Shown here: positions 49,191 through 58,210 of the stretch, one piece after another
How positions within the stretch are numbered: the stretch's first letter is position 1
Layout of the letters: the number at the start of each line of letters is the position of its first letter
From: Streptomyces sp. NBRC 110611
Lineage (GTDB): Bacteria; Actinomycetota; Actinomycetes; Streptomycetales; Streptomycetaceae
Assembly (NCBI RefSeq): GCF_001590865.1
Contig: NZ_BBUY01000001.1
Span: 426,271-490,270, forward strand
DNA length: 64,000 bases
Direction: 5' to 3'
Made by a program: the position numbers and the translations under genes
Notes under the pieces: model-generated
Database searches by the model: none
What the model was told of the DNA's origin: nothing
Seen by the model: only the letters and a program-made list of their open reading frames with translations

Positions 49191-50636
49191 ATGGAGGACG
49201 TGACTCGGATCGTGATCATCGGTGGCGGACCCGGCGGATACGAAGCGGCCCTGGTGGCCGCCTCTCTCGGCGCGGAGGTGACCGTCGTCGACTGCGACGG
49301 TCTGGGCGGGGCGTCGGTGCTCACCGACTGTGTGCCGTCGAAGACTCTGATCGCCACGGCCGAGGTGATGACCACCTTCGATTCGTCGTACGAAGAACTC
49401 GGCATCATCGTCGAGGACGACACGCCCCACAAGGAGCGCCCCGCGCGCGTCGTGGGTGTCGACCTGGGCAAGGTCAACCGACGGGTCAAGCGCCTCGCGC
49501 TGGCCCAGTCGCATGACATCACCGCCTCCGTGACCCGCGCCGGCGGCCGGGTGATGCGCGGCCGCGGCCGGCTGGAGCCGGGCCAGGCGCCGGACGGTTC
49601 CCGGAAGGTCACGGTCACCGCCGCCGACGGTACGTCCCAGAGCCTGATCGCGGACGCAGTGCTGATCGCCACCGGCGCCCACCCCCGCGAGATCCCGGAC
49701 GCCCTCCCGGACGGCGAGCGGATCCTGAACTGGACGCAGGTCTACGACCTCGACGAGCTGCCCGAGGAGCTCATCGTGGTCGGTTCCGGCGTCACGGGTG
49801 CCGAGTTCGCCGGTGCCTACCAGGCGCTCGGCTCCCGCGTCACCCTCGTCTCGTCCCGTGACCGGGTGCTGCCGGGCGAGGACCCGGACGCCGCCGCGGT
49901 CCTGGAGGACGTCTTCCGCCGCCGCGGCATGAACGTCATGGCACGGTCCCGGGCCCAGTCCGCCAAGCGCGTCGGCGACCGCGTCGAGGTGACCCTCGCC
50001 GACGGCCGGACGATCTCCGGTACGCACTGCCTGATGGCGGTCGGTTCGATCCCCAACACCGAGGGCATCGGCCTGGAGACGGCCGGGGTCAGGCTGACGG
50101 ACTCCGGCCACATCTGGACGGACCGGGTCTCCCGCACCACCGCCCCGGGCGTGTACGCGGCCGGCGACTGCACCGGCGTCCTCGCGCTGGCGTCGGTCGC
50201 CGCGATGCAGGGCCGGATCGCGATGTACCACTTCCTCGGTCACGCGGTCACCCCGCTCAACCTCAAGACGGTCTCCGCGAACGTCTTCACCGACCCGGAG
50301 ATCGCCACCGTCGGCTACTCCCAGGCCGATGTCGACTCCGGCAAGATCGACGCCCGCGTCGTCAAGCTCCCGCTGCTGCGCAACCCGCGCGCCAAGATGC
50401 AGGGCATCCGCGACGGCTTCGTGAAGCTGTTCTGCCGCCCCGGCACGGGCATCGTGGTCGGCGGCGTGGTCGTTTCCCCGCGCGCCAGCGAGCTGATCCA
50501 CCCCATCTCGATCGCGGTCGACAACAACCTGACCGTCGAGCAGATCGCCAGCGCCTTCACGGTCTACCCATCCCTCTCCGGCTCGATCGCCGAGGTCGCC
50601 CGCCAACTCCACAGCCGCAAGACGGCCGGGGAGTAG
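49191..50636 (+). CDS. lpdA: NAD(P)H quinone reductase of the lipoamide dehydrogenase family
   Basis: FAD-dependent reductase of 481 residues. FAD motif VIIGGGPGGYEAAL, second dinucleotide site VVGSGVTGAEFAGAY, and the GDCTG FAD motif near residue 325. The redox Cys region reads GGASVLTDCVPSK, where true lipoamide dehydrogenases have two Cys; only one remains. This is the pattern of the M. tuberculosis LpdA-type NAD(P)H:quinone reductases, which do not need the disulfide. ATG 49191 and GTG 49200 are both possible starts. Confidence 0.9.
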   Translation: MEDVTRIVIIGGGPGGYEAALVAASLGAEVTVVDCDGLGGASVLTDCVPSKTLIATAEVMTTFDSSYEELGIIVEDDTPHKERPARVVGVDLGKVNRRVKRLALAQSHDITASVTRAGGRVMRGRGRLEPGQAPDGSRKVTVTAADGTSQSLIADAVLIATGAHPREIPDALPDGERILNWTQVYDLDELPEELIVVGSGVTGAEFAGAYQALGSRVTLVSSRDRVLPGEDPDAAAVLEDVFRRRGMNVMARSRAQSAKRVGDRVEVTLADGRTISGTHCLMAVGSIPNTEGIGLETAGVRLTDSGHIWTDRVSRTTAPGVYAAGDCTGVLALASVAAMQGRIAMYHFLGHAVTPLNLKTVSANVFTDPEIATVGYSQADVDSGKIDARVVKLPLLRNPRAKMQGIRDGFVKLFCRPGTGIVVGGVVVSPRASELIHPISIAVDNNLTVEQIASAFTVYPSLSGSIAEVARQLHSRKTAGE

Positions 50637-50954
50637 GCGATAGCGGGACGATAACGGACGGTAATGGGCGGCGAGGGACGATTGAAAACTTTGTGCCCCC
50701 GGTGAGCACTTGGGATGAAACGGTCCTGCACGGAGTCTCTCCGGGGCTGTCGACTCGGGCACGGTGGTGCTGTACCACCTCCGGTTCTGCCAGGGTGGCT
50801 GACCAGGGCGCAAGCGGTCGGCGTCGGGCGGGAGTTCGACGGACGTGCGACATATGCGCGTCGCATACCACGTCGCGGTCCGCCGCGTGAACAGCTTCCG
50901 TTAATTGGTGCAACCTGCTGAAAACAGACGGTCGTTGGCGTTACTGTCAGTTTC

Positions 50955-51944
50955 GTGTTCGCTGCAGAACGTCGCCAATTGATCCTTGAAATGGTGCGCG
51001 CCAACGGGGCGGTATCGCTCCGGGAGCTCGCCCGCGTCGTCCAGACCTCCGAAGTTACCGTACGGCGCGACGTGCGGGCGCTGGAGGCAGAGGGACTGCT
51101 CGACCGCCGGCACGGCGGAGCGGTCCTGCCAGGAGGCTTCACCCGCGAATCCGGATTCCCGCAGAAATCCCATCTAGCGACCGCGGAGAAAACGGCCATC
51201 GCCGATCTCGCGGCCGGTTTTGTCAACGAGGGCGAGGCCATTGTCGTCGGCGCCGGAACGACCACCCAGGAGCTGGCCCGCCGGCTCGCCCGTGTCCCGG
51301 GACTCACCGTCGTCACCAACTCCCTGCTGGTCGCCCAGGCGTTGGCGCATGCCAACCGCGTCGAGGTGGTGATGACCGGCGGTACGCTGCGCGGCTCCAA
51401 CTACGCACTGGTCGGCAGCGGTGCCGAACAGTCCCTCCAGGGGCTGCGGGTCTCCCGCGCCTTCCTGTCGGGCAGCGGACTGACCGCCGAACGCGGCCTG
51501 TCCACCTCCAACATGCTGTCCGCCAGCGTGGACCGGGCACTCGTCCAGGCGGCGGGGGAGGTGGTGGTGCTCGCCGACCACACCAAGCTCGGCTCCGACA
51601 CGATGTTCCAGACCGTCCCCACGGATGTGATCACCCGTCTCGTCACGGACGAACCGCCGGGCCACGACGACCGGGCGGCCACGGAGCTCCAGGCGCTGGC
51701 CGACCAGGGCGTCCAGATCGCCGTCGCCGGCGGCTCGGGTGCCGGTCACGGGGCGGCGGGGCAGGCGGGTCCGGAGGGCGGTGCGAGCGACCGCCGGGGC
51801 CCACGACGGGACGTACCGCTCCCGGGCCAGCGGCGCAACCACGCACCGGGCGGCGGAGGTGGTGCAGCACCACAGCTCCGCTCGGCCGGCTCACTGTCCG
51901 ACCCGGGCGGCCGGGTGGCCGACCTGGCCCCCCGGCGGCGCTGA
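50955..51944 (+). CDS. DeoR-family transcriptional regulator
   Basis: A 329-residue regulator. The N-terminal HTH reads RRQLILEMVRANGAVSLRELARVVQTS, then VTVRRDVRALEAEGLL. A DeoR sugar-phosphate sensor domain follows (EAIVVGAGTTTQELARRL, VVTNSLLVAQAL, MTGGTLRG, ADHTKLGSD). The C-terminal 70 residues are Gly/Pro rich and low complexity, beyond the usual family length. TACTGT at 50942-50947 could be a leaderless -10. The gap 50637-50954 shows nothing else recognisable. A sugar-phosphate sensor between nucleoside genes makes it one candidate for the palindrome regulator, without proof. Confidence 0.88.
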   Translation: MFAAERRQLILEMVRANGAVSLRELARVVQTSEVTVRRDVRALEAEGLLDRRHGGAVLPGGFTRESGFPQKSHLATAEKTAIADLAAGFVNEGEAIVVGAGTTTQELARRLARVPGLTVVTNSLLVAQALAHANRVEVVMTGGTLRGSNYALVGSGAEQSLQGLRVSRAFLSGSGLTAERGLSTSNMLSASVDRALVQAAGEVVVLADHTKLGSDTMFQTVPTDVITRLVTDEPPGHDDRAATELQALADQGVQIAVAGGSGAGHGAAGQAGPEGGASDRRGPRRDVPLPGQRRNHAPGGGGGAAPQLRSAGSLSDPGGRVADLAPRRR

Positions 51945-52032
51945 GCGCCCGTCCGGGCCGGGCGACAGGCGGGCGTCCGCCGCCGGGGCAAGGCCAGGAC
52001 CGGCGGATCCCTGTCAGTCTGGGGGATCCCCG

Positions 52033-52677
52033 TCAGCCCTGGCGGATCCCCGCCTTCAGTCCGCTCAGCGTGAGCGTCAGCAACCGGTCGGCGAGCCTCG
52101 GGTCGTCCGGGGACTCCTCGACGGCCAGCGCGATGCCGTTGGTCAGCTGCATCAGGTCGTTGATGTTCACGTCGGGGCGTACGGCGCCGGCTTGCTGGGC
52201 GCGGGCCAGCAGTGCGCCGCCGGCCTCCCGCATCGGCATACTGCACCGCGCCATCCCCGAACTCTCGTCCGTCGACGCGGACATCAGCGCGCGGGACAGC
52301 CCGCGGTAGGTGCTGGCGTGGGCGATGATCGCGCGCAGCCAGTCGACCAGGGCGGCGCACGGCTGCGGGGCGTCGGCCAGCTCCTTGGCGTAGGCGAGCA
52401 GGGCGTCCACCTCGCTCTGGAAGACCGCGCCCATGAGGGCGGTGCGGTTGGGAAAATGCCGGTACAGGGTGCCGATGCCGACGCCGGCGCGGCGCGCGAT
52501 GTCCTCCAGCGAGGTGTCCGTGCCGTGCTCGGTGAAGGCGGTACGGGCCTCGGTCAGCAGCCGTTCGTAGTTGCGGCGCGCATCGGCCCGCATCGGGCGC
52601 GCGTCCCGCGTCCGCGCCGGTACGGTCGCCACCGGCTCCCGCGGCGTCCGCCGCTGCCCTGCCGTGTCGGTCGCCAT
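52033..52677 (-). CDS. TetR-family transcriptional regulator
   Basis: A 214-residue repressor. HTH at about residues 27-75 (RRNYERLLTEARTAFTEHGTDTSLEDIARRAGVGIGTLYRHFPNR is the family pattern). The C-terminal region resembles the SbtR-type ligand domain. ATG 52677 has GGGAGGA upstream; the extended frame is not coding. It lies 157 bases downstream of the IMPase-like gene on the same strand, and is probably separate from that block. Confidence 0.88.
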   Translation of the reverse strand: MATDTAGQRRTPREPVATVPARTRDARPMRADARRNYERLLTEARTAFTEHGTDTSLEDIARRAGVGIGTLYRHFPNRTALMGAVFQSEVDALLAYAKELADAPQPCAALVDWLRAIIAHASTYRGLSRALMSASTDESSGMARCSMPMREAGGALLARAQQAGAVRPDVNINDLMQLTNGIALAVEESPDDPRLADRLLTLTLSGLKAGIRQG

Positions 52678-52834
52678 CGCCGTCCTCCCTCGACCCGGCC
52701 GGTTGCGGCCGGTGGCTCCAGGATGCCATTGCCCGCTCCCGCGGCGTTTCGTGCGGTGCGCAACGATTACCGCAGCCGGACGACGAGGGTGGTGGAGGCA
52801 CACTCCGTCTGCGTCAGCGGTCGTCCCGTCTGTG

Positions 52835-53662
52835 TCACCGGTCGTCGGCGTGCGGCAGCCACAGGGCGAGCAGGTCCCGCGTCACGGCCGGATCACCGGC
52901 CACGAGGACCGGGGAATCGAAGGCGAAGTCGCGGCCGCTCCCGCCCAGTACCTCCTTGCCCTGTTCCCGGACGAGAGCCACTCCGGCAGCCACGTCCCAG
53001 GGCTTGGGGCCGAGACAGACGCAGGCGTCCAGCCAGCCCTCCGCCACCCCCACCAGGTCCAGGCTCATGGCGCCCTGCATCCTGATCCGGTACGCGGTGC
53101 TGTGCAGCGCGGCGAGGCGTCGGCCGACCAGCCCCGGGTCACCGGAGCCGGTACCCGTGATGCCGATGACCGCTTCGCGCACTGCTCCGGCACGGGCTGT
53201 GGGGTGTGGTCCACCGCCCGGAGATCCCGTACGCCAGCGACGGCGGAGGGCCGGGGCATCGATGACTCCCAGCCGGGGGCGTCCGTCCTCCACGTATGCC
53301 AGCGAGACGGCGTAGAAGGGGGCGCCGCGGGTGAAGTTCATGGTGCCGTCGATGGGGTCCAGCAGCCAGCACCGGGGCGGCAGTGACGTTTTCTCCGCTG
53401 CTTCCCCGGCTCCTCGCATCGCCCCTCGCGCAGCGCCTTCGCCGGCGGACTCTTCGCCGATGACCGGAATGCCGGGAGAACGCCTCCGCAGTACCTCTGA
53501 GACCACCCGCTCGATTTCGACGTCCGCGGGGGTGACCTCCTCGCCCGACGGTTTGAACCGCCGCTGCCGCTGGGACCGTTCCCGTCCGGCACCGTCCAGC
53601 CACGCGGTCCCGGCACCGACGGCCTCCTCCGCCACCGACAAGAGCGTGCCAGCGTCGCTCAT
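52835..53662 (-). CDS. Inositol monophosphatase-family phosphatase
   Basis: A 275-residue Mg-dependent phosphatase. Metal-site motifs: GEESAGEG (Glu), LLDPIDGTMNFTRG (DPIDGT) and KPWDVAAGVALVREQG (WDxAAG). The family acts on inositol phosphates, 3'-phosphoadenosine phosphates, fructose bisphosphate or nucleotides. Its ATG overlaps the stop of the preceding 2H phosphoesterase gene as ATGA, so it is coupled to that block. Substrate not deducible. Confidence 0.9.
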   Translation of the reverse strand: MSDAGTLLSVAEEAVGAGTAWLDGAGRERSQRQRRFKPSGEEVTPADVEIERVVSEVLRRRSPGIPVIGEESAGEGAARGAMRGAGEAAEKTSLPPRCWLLDPIDGTMNFTRGAPFYAVSLAYVEDGRPRLGVIDAPALRRRWRTGSPGGGPHPTARAGAVREAVIGITGTGSGDPGLVGRRLAALHSTAYRIRMQGAMSLDLVGVAEGWLDACVCLGPKPWDVAAGVALVREQGKEVLGGSGRDFAFDSPVLVAGDPAVTRDLLALWLPHADDR

Positions 53663-54285
53663 GGCAGGTCCAGGGCTCGCTCCGCCAGGATCTCGGCGTG
53701 GGCGCCGTGCTCGCCCATCACGTAGAAACTGAGCCTGTCGAACGTCCACTCCGGCTGCACGGAGGCGCGTTCGGGCGCTGTGCGTACCAGGTCCCGGGCG
53801 ATGTGCTCCTCGGCGCGGCCCAGCGTGATGTGCGGGGCGAAGGCGTCGCCGGTGTAGCGGTAGCCGTACCGTGCGAAGCTGGCGCGCTCGCTGTCCGAGA
53901 ACCGCGAGGTGTCCTTGGCCGTGTCGAATGCCTCACGGGCGAGGTAGGCGTCCAGGATGTTCAGGGCGGCCTGCTGCAGACCTTCCAGCAGGGGCGGCCG
54001 CTCCAGGGAGAGGAAGACCCAGCCGGTGGGCTGGTAGACGATGCCCGTGGCGGCCAGCTGGATCTCGCCCGGCAGCGCCAGGGAGCCGGCGACCTTCGAC
54101 AGCTCCGCTTCCGGGTCGAGTGCGTCGGTGAACGGCCCCTGGAACACGGTCACATGGGGAAGGTTTCCGTCCTTCGTCAGGGTGGGGCGCAGCTGCTGCC
54201 CGCCGCCGACCTTCTCCTGCAACCGGATCGCGGCCCGCTGGTGGTCCGCACTGGGCAGCAGTGCGATGCCAAGCCATCTGGTCAC
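53659..54285 (-). CDS. 2H phosphoesterase (2'-5' RNA ligase-like)
   Basis: A 208-residue protein with two HxT/S motifs in the right spacing for the 2H superfamily: PHVTVFQGPF (about 43-52) and PHITLGRAEEH (about 150-160), plus hydrophobic core WVFLSLE. The superfamily includes cyclic phosphodiesterases and 2',5'-oligonucleotide phosphodiesterases. GTG 54285 has AGGAG seven bases upstream and overlaps the PfkB stop as GTGA; the longer frame is not coding. It is sandwiched between kinase and phosphatase genes. Confidence 0.85.
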   Translation of the reverse strand: MTRWLGIALLPSADHQRAAIRLQEKVGGGQQLRPTLTKDGNLPHVTVFQGPFTDALDPEAELSKVAGSLALPGEIQLAATGIVYQPTGWVFLSLERPPLLEGLQQAALNILDAYLAREAFDTAKDTSRFSDSERASFARYGYRYTGDAFAPHITLGRAEEHIARDLVRTAPERASVQPEWTFDRLSFYVMGEHGAHAEILAERALDLP

Positions 54286-55196
54286 GGGTGAGCTCCTATC
54301 TTCGTGATCACATGCAACGCCGATTCGAGGCCCCGGCGCAGGCACTCCTCCGTCGGGGCACCACTCAACCACCCCGCGAGGACACCGGCGTTGAAGGCGT
54401 CGCCGCCACCGGTACGGTCCACGGGCTCGACCGGCCGGACGGGTACGTGCACCGGCCGGCGGCCGGGTGACGCCCACAGGGCCCCGTCGGGCCCCAGCGT
54501 CACGATGACCTCGCCCGCGAGCGACTCGGCGTACCGCTGGGCGGTGGCCGCCGTGTCGTGCGGCGACGCCTCGGGCAGCCGTCGGGCCTCGTCCGCGTTC
54601 ATCAGGTTCAGCGCGGCCGACCCCCTGGCCAGCGCGCTCATGTCCCGGCCGTTCCACTCCACCGACACCGAACGGTCGTGTTGCCGGGCGAGGGCCACCA
54701 CCCGTGTGAGCGGAGGCGTGGGCTCGCCGACGACGTGCACATGGTCCACGTCGCACACCGCCTCCGCTGTGACCGCCGCGACGGCGGCGTCCCGGTCCGC
54801 GCCCGCGAACGTCATCATCCGCTTACCGGTGGCCGAGGAGAAGACGATCGCCATGCCGGTCCGGGCGGTGGTGTCCGTGCGGACCAGCGAGGTGTCCACC
54901 CCGCCCGCCCGGAGGTCGTCCAGGCACACCCGCCCCAGGGTGTCGTCGCCCACCGCGGACACCAGCCGGACCGCGCAGCCCTGCCGCGCCAGGCCCAGCG
55001 CGGTGTTGGCCGCGGAGCCGCCGGGCAGCGCGGAGCAGGCACCGCCCCGGAGCTTCTCGTGCTCCTCCGGCAGCCGTTCCGTCCGGACGATGATGTCGAA
55101 ATTGGTGCCGCCGACGACGAGTACCCGCTTGGCCCGGACGGCGCTGCGGGGAGCGGCCGGCCGGTCGTGCCCCGGGGCCTGTGCCGGCTCTAGCAC
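54282..55196 (-). CDS. PfkB-family carbohydrate/nucleoside kinase
   Basis: A 304-residue ribokinase-like enzyme. VVGGTNFDIIV and GGSAANTALGLARQG at the N-terminus (substrate site), and DRTGGGDAFNAGVLAG at the C-terminus (anion hole and catalytic Asp). It phosphorylates a sugar or nucleoside with ATP. GTG 55196 overlaps the end of the preceding DUF4145-like gene by seven bases; its own stop overlaps the 2H gene by four. Tight packing implies equal expression and a shared pathway. Confidence 0.9.
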   Translation of the reverse strand: MLEPAQAPGHDRPAAPRSAVRAKRVLVVGGTNFDIIVRTERLPEEHEKLRGGACSALPGGSAANTALGLARQGCAVRLVSAVGDDTLGRVCLDDLRAGGVDTSLVRTDTTARTGMAIVFSSATGKRMMTFAGADRDAAVAAVTAEAVCDVDHVHVVGEPTPPLTRVVALARQHDRSVSVEWNGRDMSALARGSAALNLMNADEARRLPEASPHDTAATAQRYAESLAGEVIVTLGPDGALWASPGRRPVHVPVRPVEPVDRTGGGDAFNAGVLAGWLSGAPTEECLRRGLESALHVITKIGAHP

Positions 55197-56491
55197 GGTT
55201 CCCCCAGCCGGTAGCTCTCGAACAGCACATGGCGCACCAGGCGTTCTCGGCCCGCGAGGTCGGTTTCGTGTGGGAAGGAAGCGTGGGTGACCAGGTCTCT
55301 TACGAGCTCCTCGAAGCGGGAACGCTCCGACCCCAGGTCATGGAAGGTGCGCATCAGCTCGCGGTGCAGCTCGGTGGGATCGGCCCCGGTCTCGGTGAGC
55401 CAGGAGCGGTTGGCCACCAGGATGTTGGCGGCCGCCGACCGCAGCTTTTCCTGAGCCCGGGCCGGCAGCATGTCGGAGTTGAGCAGCTCGAAATAGTCGT
55501 CGCTGTCGCGCGCGTGCATACGCAGGTTCTGGCCGCCGACGGCCAGCACGTCTCTGTTCAGGTGGAAGAGTTCCAGGCCGAGGTGGTGCGGTACGTCCAG
55601 AATGCTGACGCCCATTTCCCGCAGGCCGGCTTCGTCGGTCGAGAACGCCGCCAGGATGTTGTCGAACATATCGCTGAGTTTTGGTACGGCGATCTGTGCC
55701 CCGGACGGATTTGCCAGGAATTCCGCGGCGGTGACGTCTCCCCAGCGTCCGCCGCGCGCGGCGAGCAGATAGAAGTTGCGCCCGCCCATCGAGTAGCCCA
55801 CCCGCCCGAGGGGGACCACCTGCGCCCGGATGTCGTCCTCCGCGAGCAGGCGCCGCACCCGCTGCTCGTTGTAGATCGCCAGGTCGAGCAGCCGTCGCGA
55901 CACATCCCTGACCAGGTGGTCCGACCAGGGGAGCTGGACCTGTACCAGCCGATGCTTGTGCTGCGTCAGCAGCTGATCGAAGCCGCAGCCCAGCAGCAGG
56001 GCCTTGACCACGATCAGCGAGGAATCGGCGAGGCGTGTGGTGCTCGTGGTGTGCTGAGCGGCCGTCAGTCCTTGTCGCGCCGCGTCCTCGGCCAGGGCCT
56101 TGCTGGTGCGCCCGTACCAGACCGCCAATTGTGTGAGGGCGTTGAGGCAGGGACGTACGTCCTCGCTGGAGATCTCCTCGTCCGAGATCTTCTGGGCGTG
56201 ACTGCCGTAGTTCCCATAGTTCTGGATGGTCCGGACCGCCAGGACGACCTTGGGCGGAACCAGCCCCTTGGCGGCCAGAACGGTCAACAGGGACTCAAGC
56301 GTCGGCTTGGAGCCGACGGCTTCCTGCATAGCGATATCCAAGAGGATCGACTCCGCCGCTCTCCTCGCTGTGCTGAGAAAGACCTCCGGGTCCGACTCGG
56401 CATACCGTAAAGCCTTCTTGTAAAGCCGGAGTGACTCGCCCTCGTTGACCGTCACGCTCGTCCGTGTCCTCTTCGGCAATTTTTCGCTCAT
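55190..56491 (-). CDS. DUF4145-like protein of unknown function
   Basis: A 433-residue cytoplasmic protein. The N-terminal 135 residues (YAESDPEVFLSTARRAAESILLDIAMQEAV, then TIQNYGNYGSHAQ) have the helical pattern and YGNYGSH signature of DUF4145/HEPN-like domains found in restriction and defence proteins. The rest (about 160-433) is unassigned, includes LLLAARGGRWGD and ends with a helical region. ATG 56491 is preceded by the palindrome at 56505; an in-frame TTG at 56515 overlaps it. First gene of the four overlapping genes. Assignment of the N-terminal domain is by eye. Confidence 0.7.
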   Translation of the reverse strand: MSEKLPKRTRTSVTVNEGESLRLYKKALRYAESDPEVFLSTARRAAESILLDIAMQEAVGSKPTLESLLTVLAAKGLVPPKVVLAVRTIQNYGNYGSHAQKISDEEISSEDVRPCLNALTQLAVWYGRTSKALAEDAARQGLTAAQHTTSTTRLADSSLIVVKALLLGCGFDQLLTQHKHRLVQVQLPWSDHLVRDVSRRLLDLAIYNEQRVRRLLAEDDIRAQVVPLGRVGYSMGGRNFYLLAARGGRWGDVTAAEFLANPSGAQIAVPKLSDMFDNILAAFSTDEAGLREMGVSILDVPHHLGLELFHLNRDVLAVGGQNLRMHARDSDDYFELLNSDMLPARAQEKLRSAAANILVANRSWLTETGADPTELHRELMRTFHDLGSERSRFEELVRDLVTHASFPHETDLAGRERLVRHVLFESYRLGEPC

Positions 56492-56504
56492 CGTACCAAG
56501 CTTT

Positions 56505-56519
56505 GTAGTTGCCAACTAC
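56505..56519. promoter_or_regulatory. 15-bp perfect palindrome
   Basis: GTAGTTG-C-CAACTAC has perfect 7-bp arms. It lies 13 bases before the ATG of the DUF4145-like gene and in the 67-base gap after the membrane-protein gene. The form is that of MarR or similar dimeric repressor sites. The palindrome suggests a separate promoter for the four downstream genes. Confidence 0.65.
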
Positions 56520-56558
56520 CCATCAGAGGACGTGGGTTGGTGCGAGAGAGGCGACGGT

Positions 56559-57827
56559 TCAGCAGTCCGAGCCGTTGCGGACCCGGTCGCGCAGGGAGTC
56601 CAGGACCAGCCGGCCGTAGCGGGTGGTGAAGGCCACGCCAGTGGAGAGGGCGGCCGCTCCGAGAGCCAGGAAGAGGTGGCCGGGGTCGTGGTCGTCGAGC
56701 ACCTGGAGGATACTCAGGGCGGTGCCCAGGGGGAGGCCGAGGATGGTCAGGACGCCGAGGGCGCCGGCGATCTGCTGACTGTCCTGGGTCTGGACGAGGC
56801 GGGCGTAGTCGGCCGCCTCGGCGAGGATCTCCGCGAAACGGTCCGCGAGCCGATACTGCCCTTGGTAGGCGAGGAGGAGTTCGTTGGCCGGGCCGTGGGC
56901 GGTCAGGTGCTGCCGCCAGTAGGTGCTCCGGAAGGCTGCGATCCGCTGTTCCAGTGCGGCGACCCGCGGGCCGATGTTCGGCTTGTCGAAGACATCGGAG
57001 AGCGCGTCGGTGAGTTCGTCGATGTGGTCGCGCTGGATGGTTCCGAGCAAGAGGGCGTCGAGGTAGATGGTGCGGTGGTGCACGGCGGCGAAGGTGAAGA
57101 AGTCGCCGTCGCCCTGGTCCGGCCGGTGCCCGAGGAAGGCAGCCCCGTGGCGGAGCACGAGGGCGCTCCAGTCGGCGGATATCCGGACGGTGTGCTCCCG
57201 CTGGGACGTCAGGTGCTCGGGCGCCGCGGGAAAGTCGGCTTCCGTCGAGCGGGAGGCCAGCTGCCACAGCCAGCGATCGGCTGCCTCGGAGAGCCGGCCG
57301 TCCTGGCGCAGGGCAGCCGTGTGGCCGGCCGCGGGGGTGAGGAAGGCGACGGTATACGGGCGGGCGATCGCGAACGGGGCTTCGGCCGTCCTGAGTTCCG
57401 CGATCCCGCCGAGAAGGGCGTTCGGAGCCAGCGGGCCGCTCAGCGGGTCTGCGGCCGCCTGGGGCCGGTGGCCGATGGCCCGGAGGGTCTCCAGCAGCGT
57501 CGGGCCTTCGGCTGTGAGGTGCAGAACCGCCAGCGCGTGTTCCCGGGAGCGGTCGGTCGCGGTGCGCAGCAGCTCCAGGCCGTGCAGGTGCAGCGGGCCG
57601 TGCGTCACGTCCACGAAGCGGTGCCAGCGGCAGGGACGTTCCGCCGTTCCGTACAGGGCGCGGGCCGCCGCCGGGGTGAAGTACGTCTGCCGGGTGGACG
57701 TATCGGCGCGACGGCTTCCGAGTTCGAGCGGCAAGGGCCCCGCGTCCCATGGAGGCAGGGCCGGGAGCCGCACGGGGAGGATGACGGTGACGGCCTGGCG
57801 AACGCCCGTCAACGAGCTGAGTTCCAT
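56559..57827 (-). CDS. Membrane protein with CorA-like architecture
   Basis: A 422-residue protein with a large N-terminal soluble part (about 1-340, including TIYLDALLLGTIQRDHIDEL and a long helix ending AEILAEAADYARLVQ) and two C-terminal membrane segments (GALGVLTILGLPLGTALSIL and HLFLALGAAALSTGVAF). This is the CorA-family layout, but the GMN pore motif is absent and overall similarity is not evident, so it is a fold-level suggestion. ATG 57827 has AGGTAG upstream. Same strand as, and 67 bases from, the DUF4145-like gene. Confidence 0.65.
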   Translation of the reverse strand: MELSSLTGVRQAVTVILPVRLPALPPWDAGPLPLELGSRRADTSTRQTYFTPAAARALYGTAERPCRWHRFVDVTHGPLHLHGLELLRTATDRSREHALAVLHLTAEGPTLLETLRAIGHRPQAAADPLSGPLAPNALLGGIAELRTAEAPFAIARPYTVAFLTPAAGHTAALRQDGRLSEAADRWLWQLASRSTEADFPAAPEHLTSQREHTVRISADWSALVLRHGAAFLGHRPDQGDGDFFTFAAVHHRTIYLDALLLGTIQRDHIDELTDALSDVFDKPNIGPRVAALEQRIAAFRSTYWRQHLTAHGPANELLLAYQGQYRLADRFAEILAEAADYARLVQTQDSQQIAGALGVLTILGLPLGTALSILQVLDDHDPGHLFLALGAAALSTGVAFTTRYGRLVLDSLRDRVRNGSDC

Positions 57828-58210
57828 GGGTCACTACCTCGATGCCTGTTGTGTGCACGCCACTCGGTGCCGGTGTGAGGTGCGCCCGGACGGGGCGCCG
57901 CGCGGGGGGCCGCACAGGTGATCACACCTCACTGTTCACCAGGCGGGACGCGCCCCGCCGCCCGGCCGTTCCCGCCGGATCCGGATCGGGAGGGGAACGG
58001 GAGCGGAAGTTGCGGCGTACCGCGGACGGCGCGCGGGCGAACACCTGTTGTGTGTCGCAACGCGGGGGCGGGCTGGGGCATCAAACCTGGCGCAATGAGG
58101 TCTTCCGGGGGCTTCCGGAGGGTCTGGGAAACGGATGCGTCGTGTGGTTCAGCCGGACCGTGATCCTGCCGGGGGAGCGGAGCGCGACGCGGAGTACCGA
58201 GGGATACGTC
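57828..58210. other. Divergent intergenic region
   Basis: About 380 bases between the CorA-like gene (minus) and the esterase gene (plus). It includes a short palindrome GTGATCAC at about 57917-57924. No gene-like frame with a ribosome binding site is seen apart from the esterase leader. Confidence 0.5.

Noticed and set aside
56488..57915. Second long minus-strand frame over the CorA-like gene
   Set aside because: Pro/Arg-rich shadow typical of high-GC DNA; the 56559-57827 frame has normal composition, membrane segments and a ribosome binding site.
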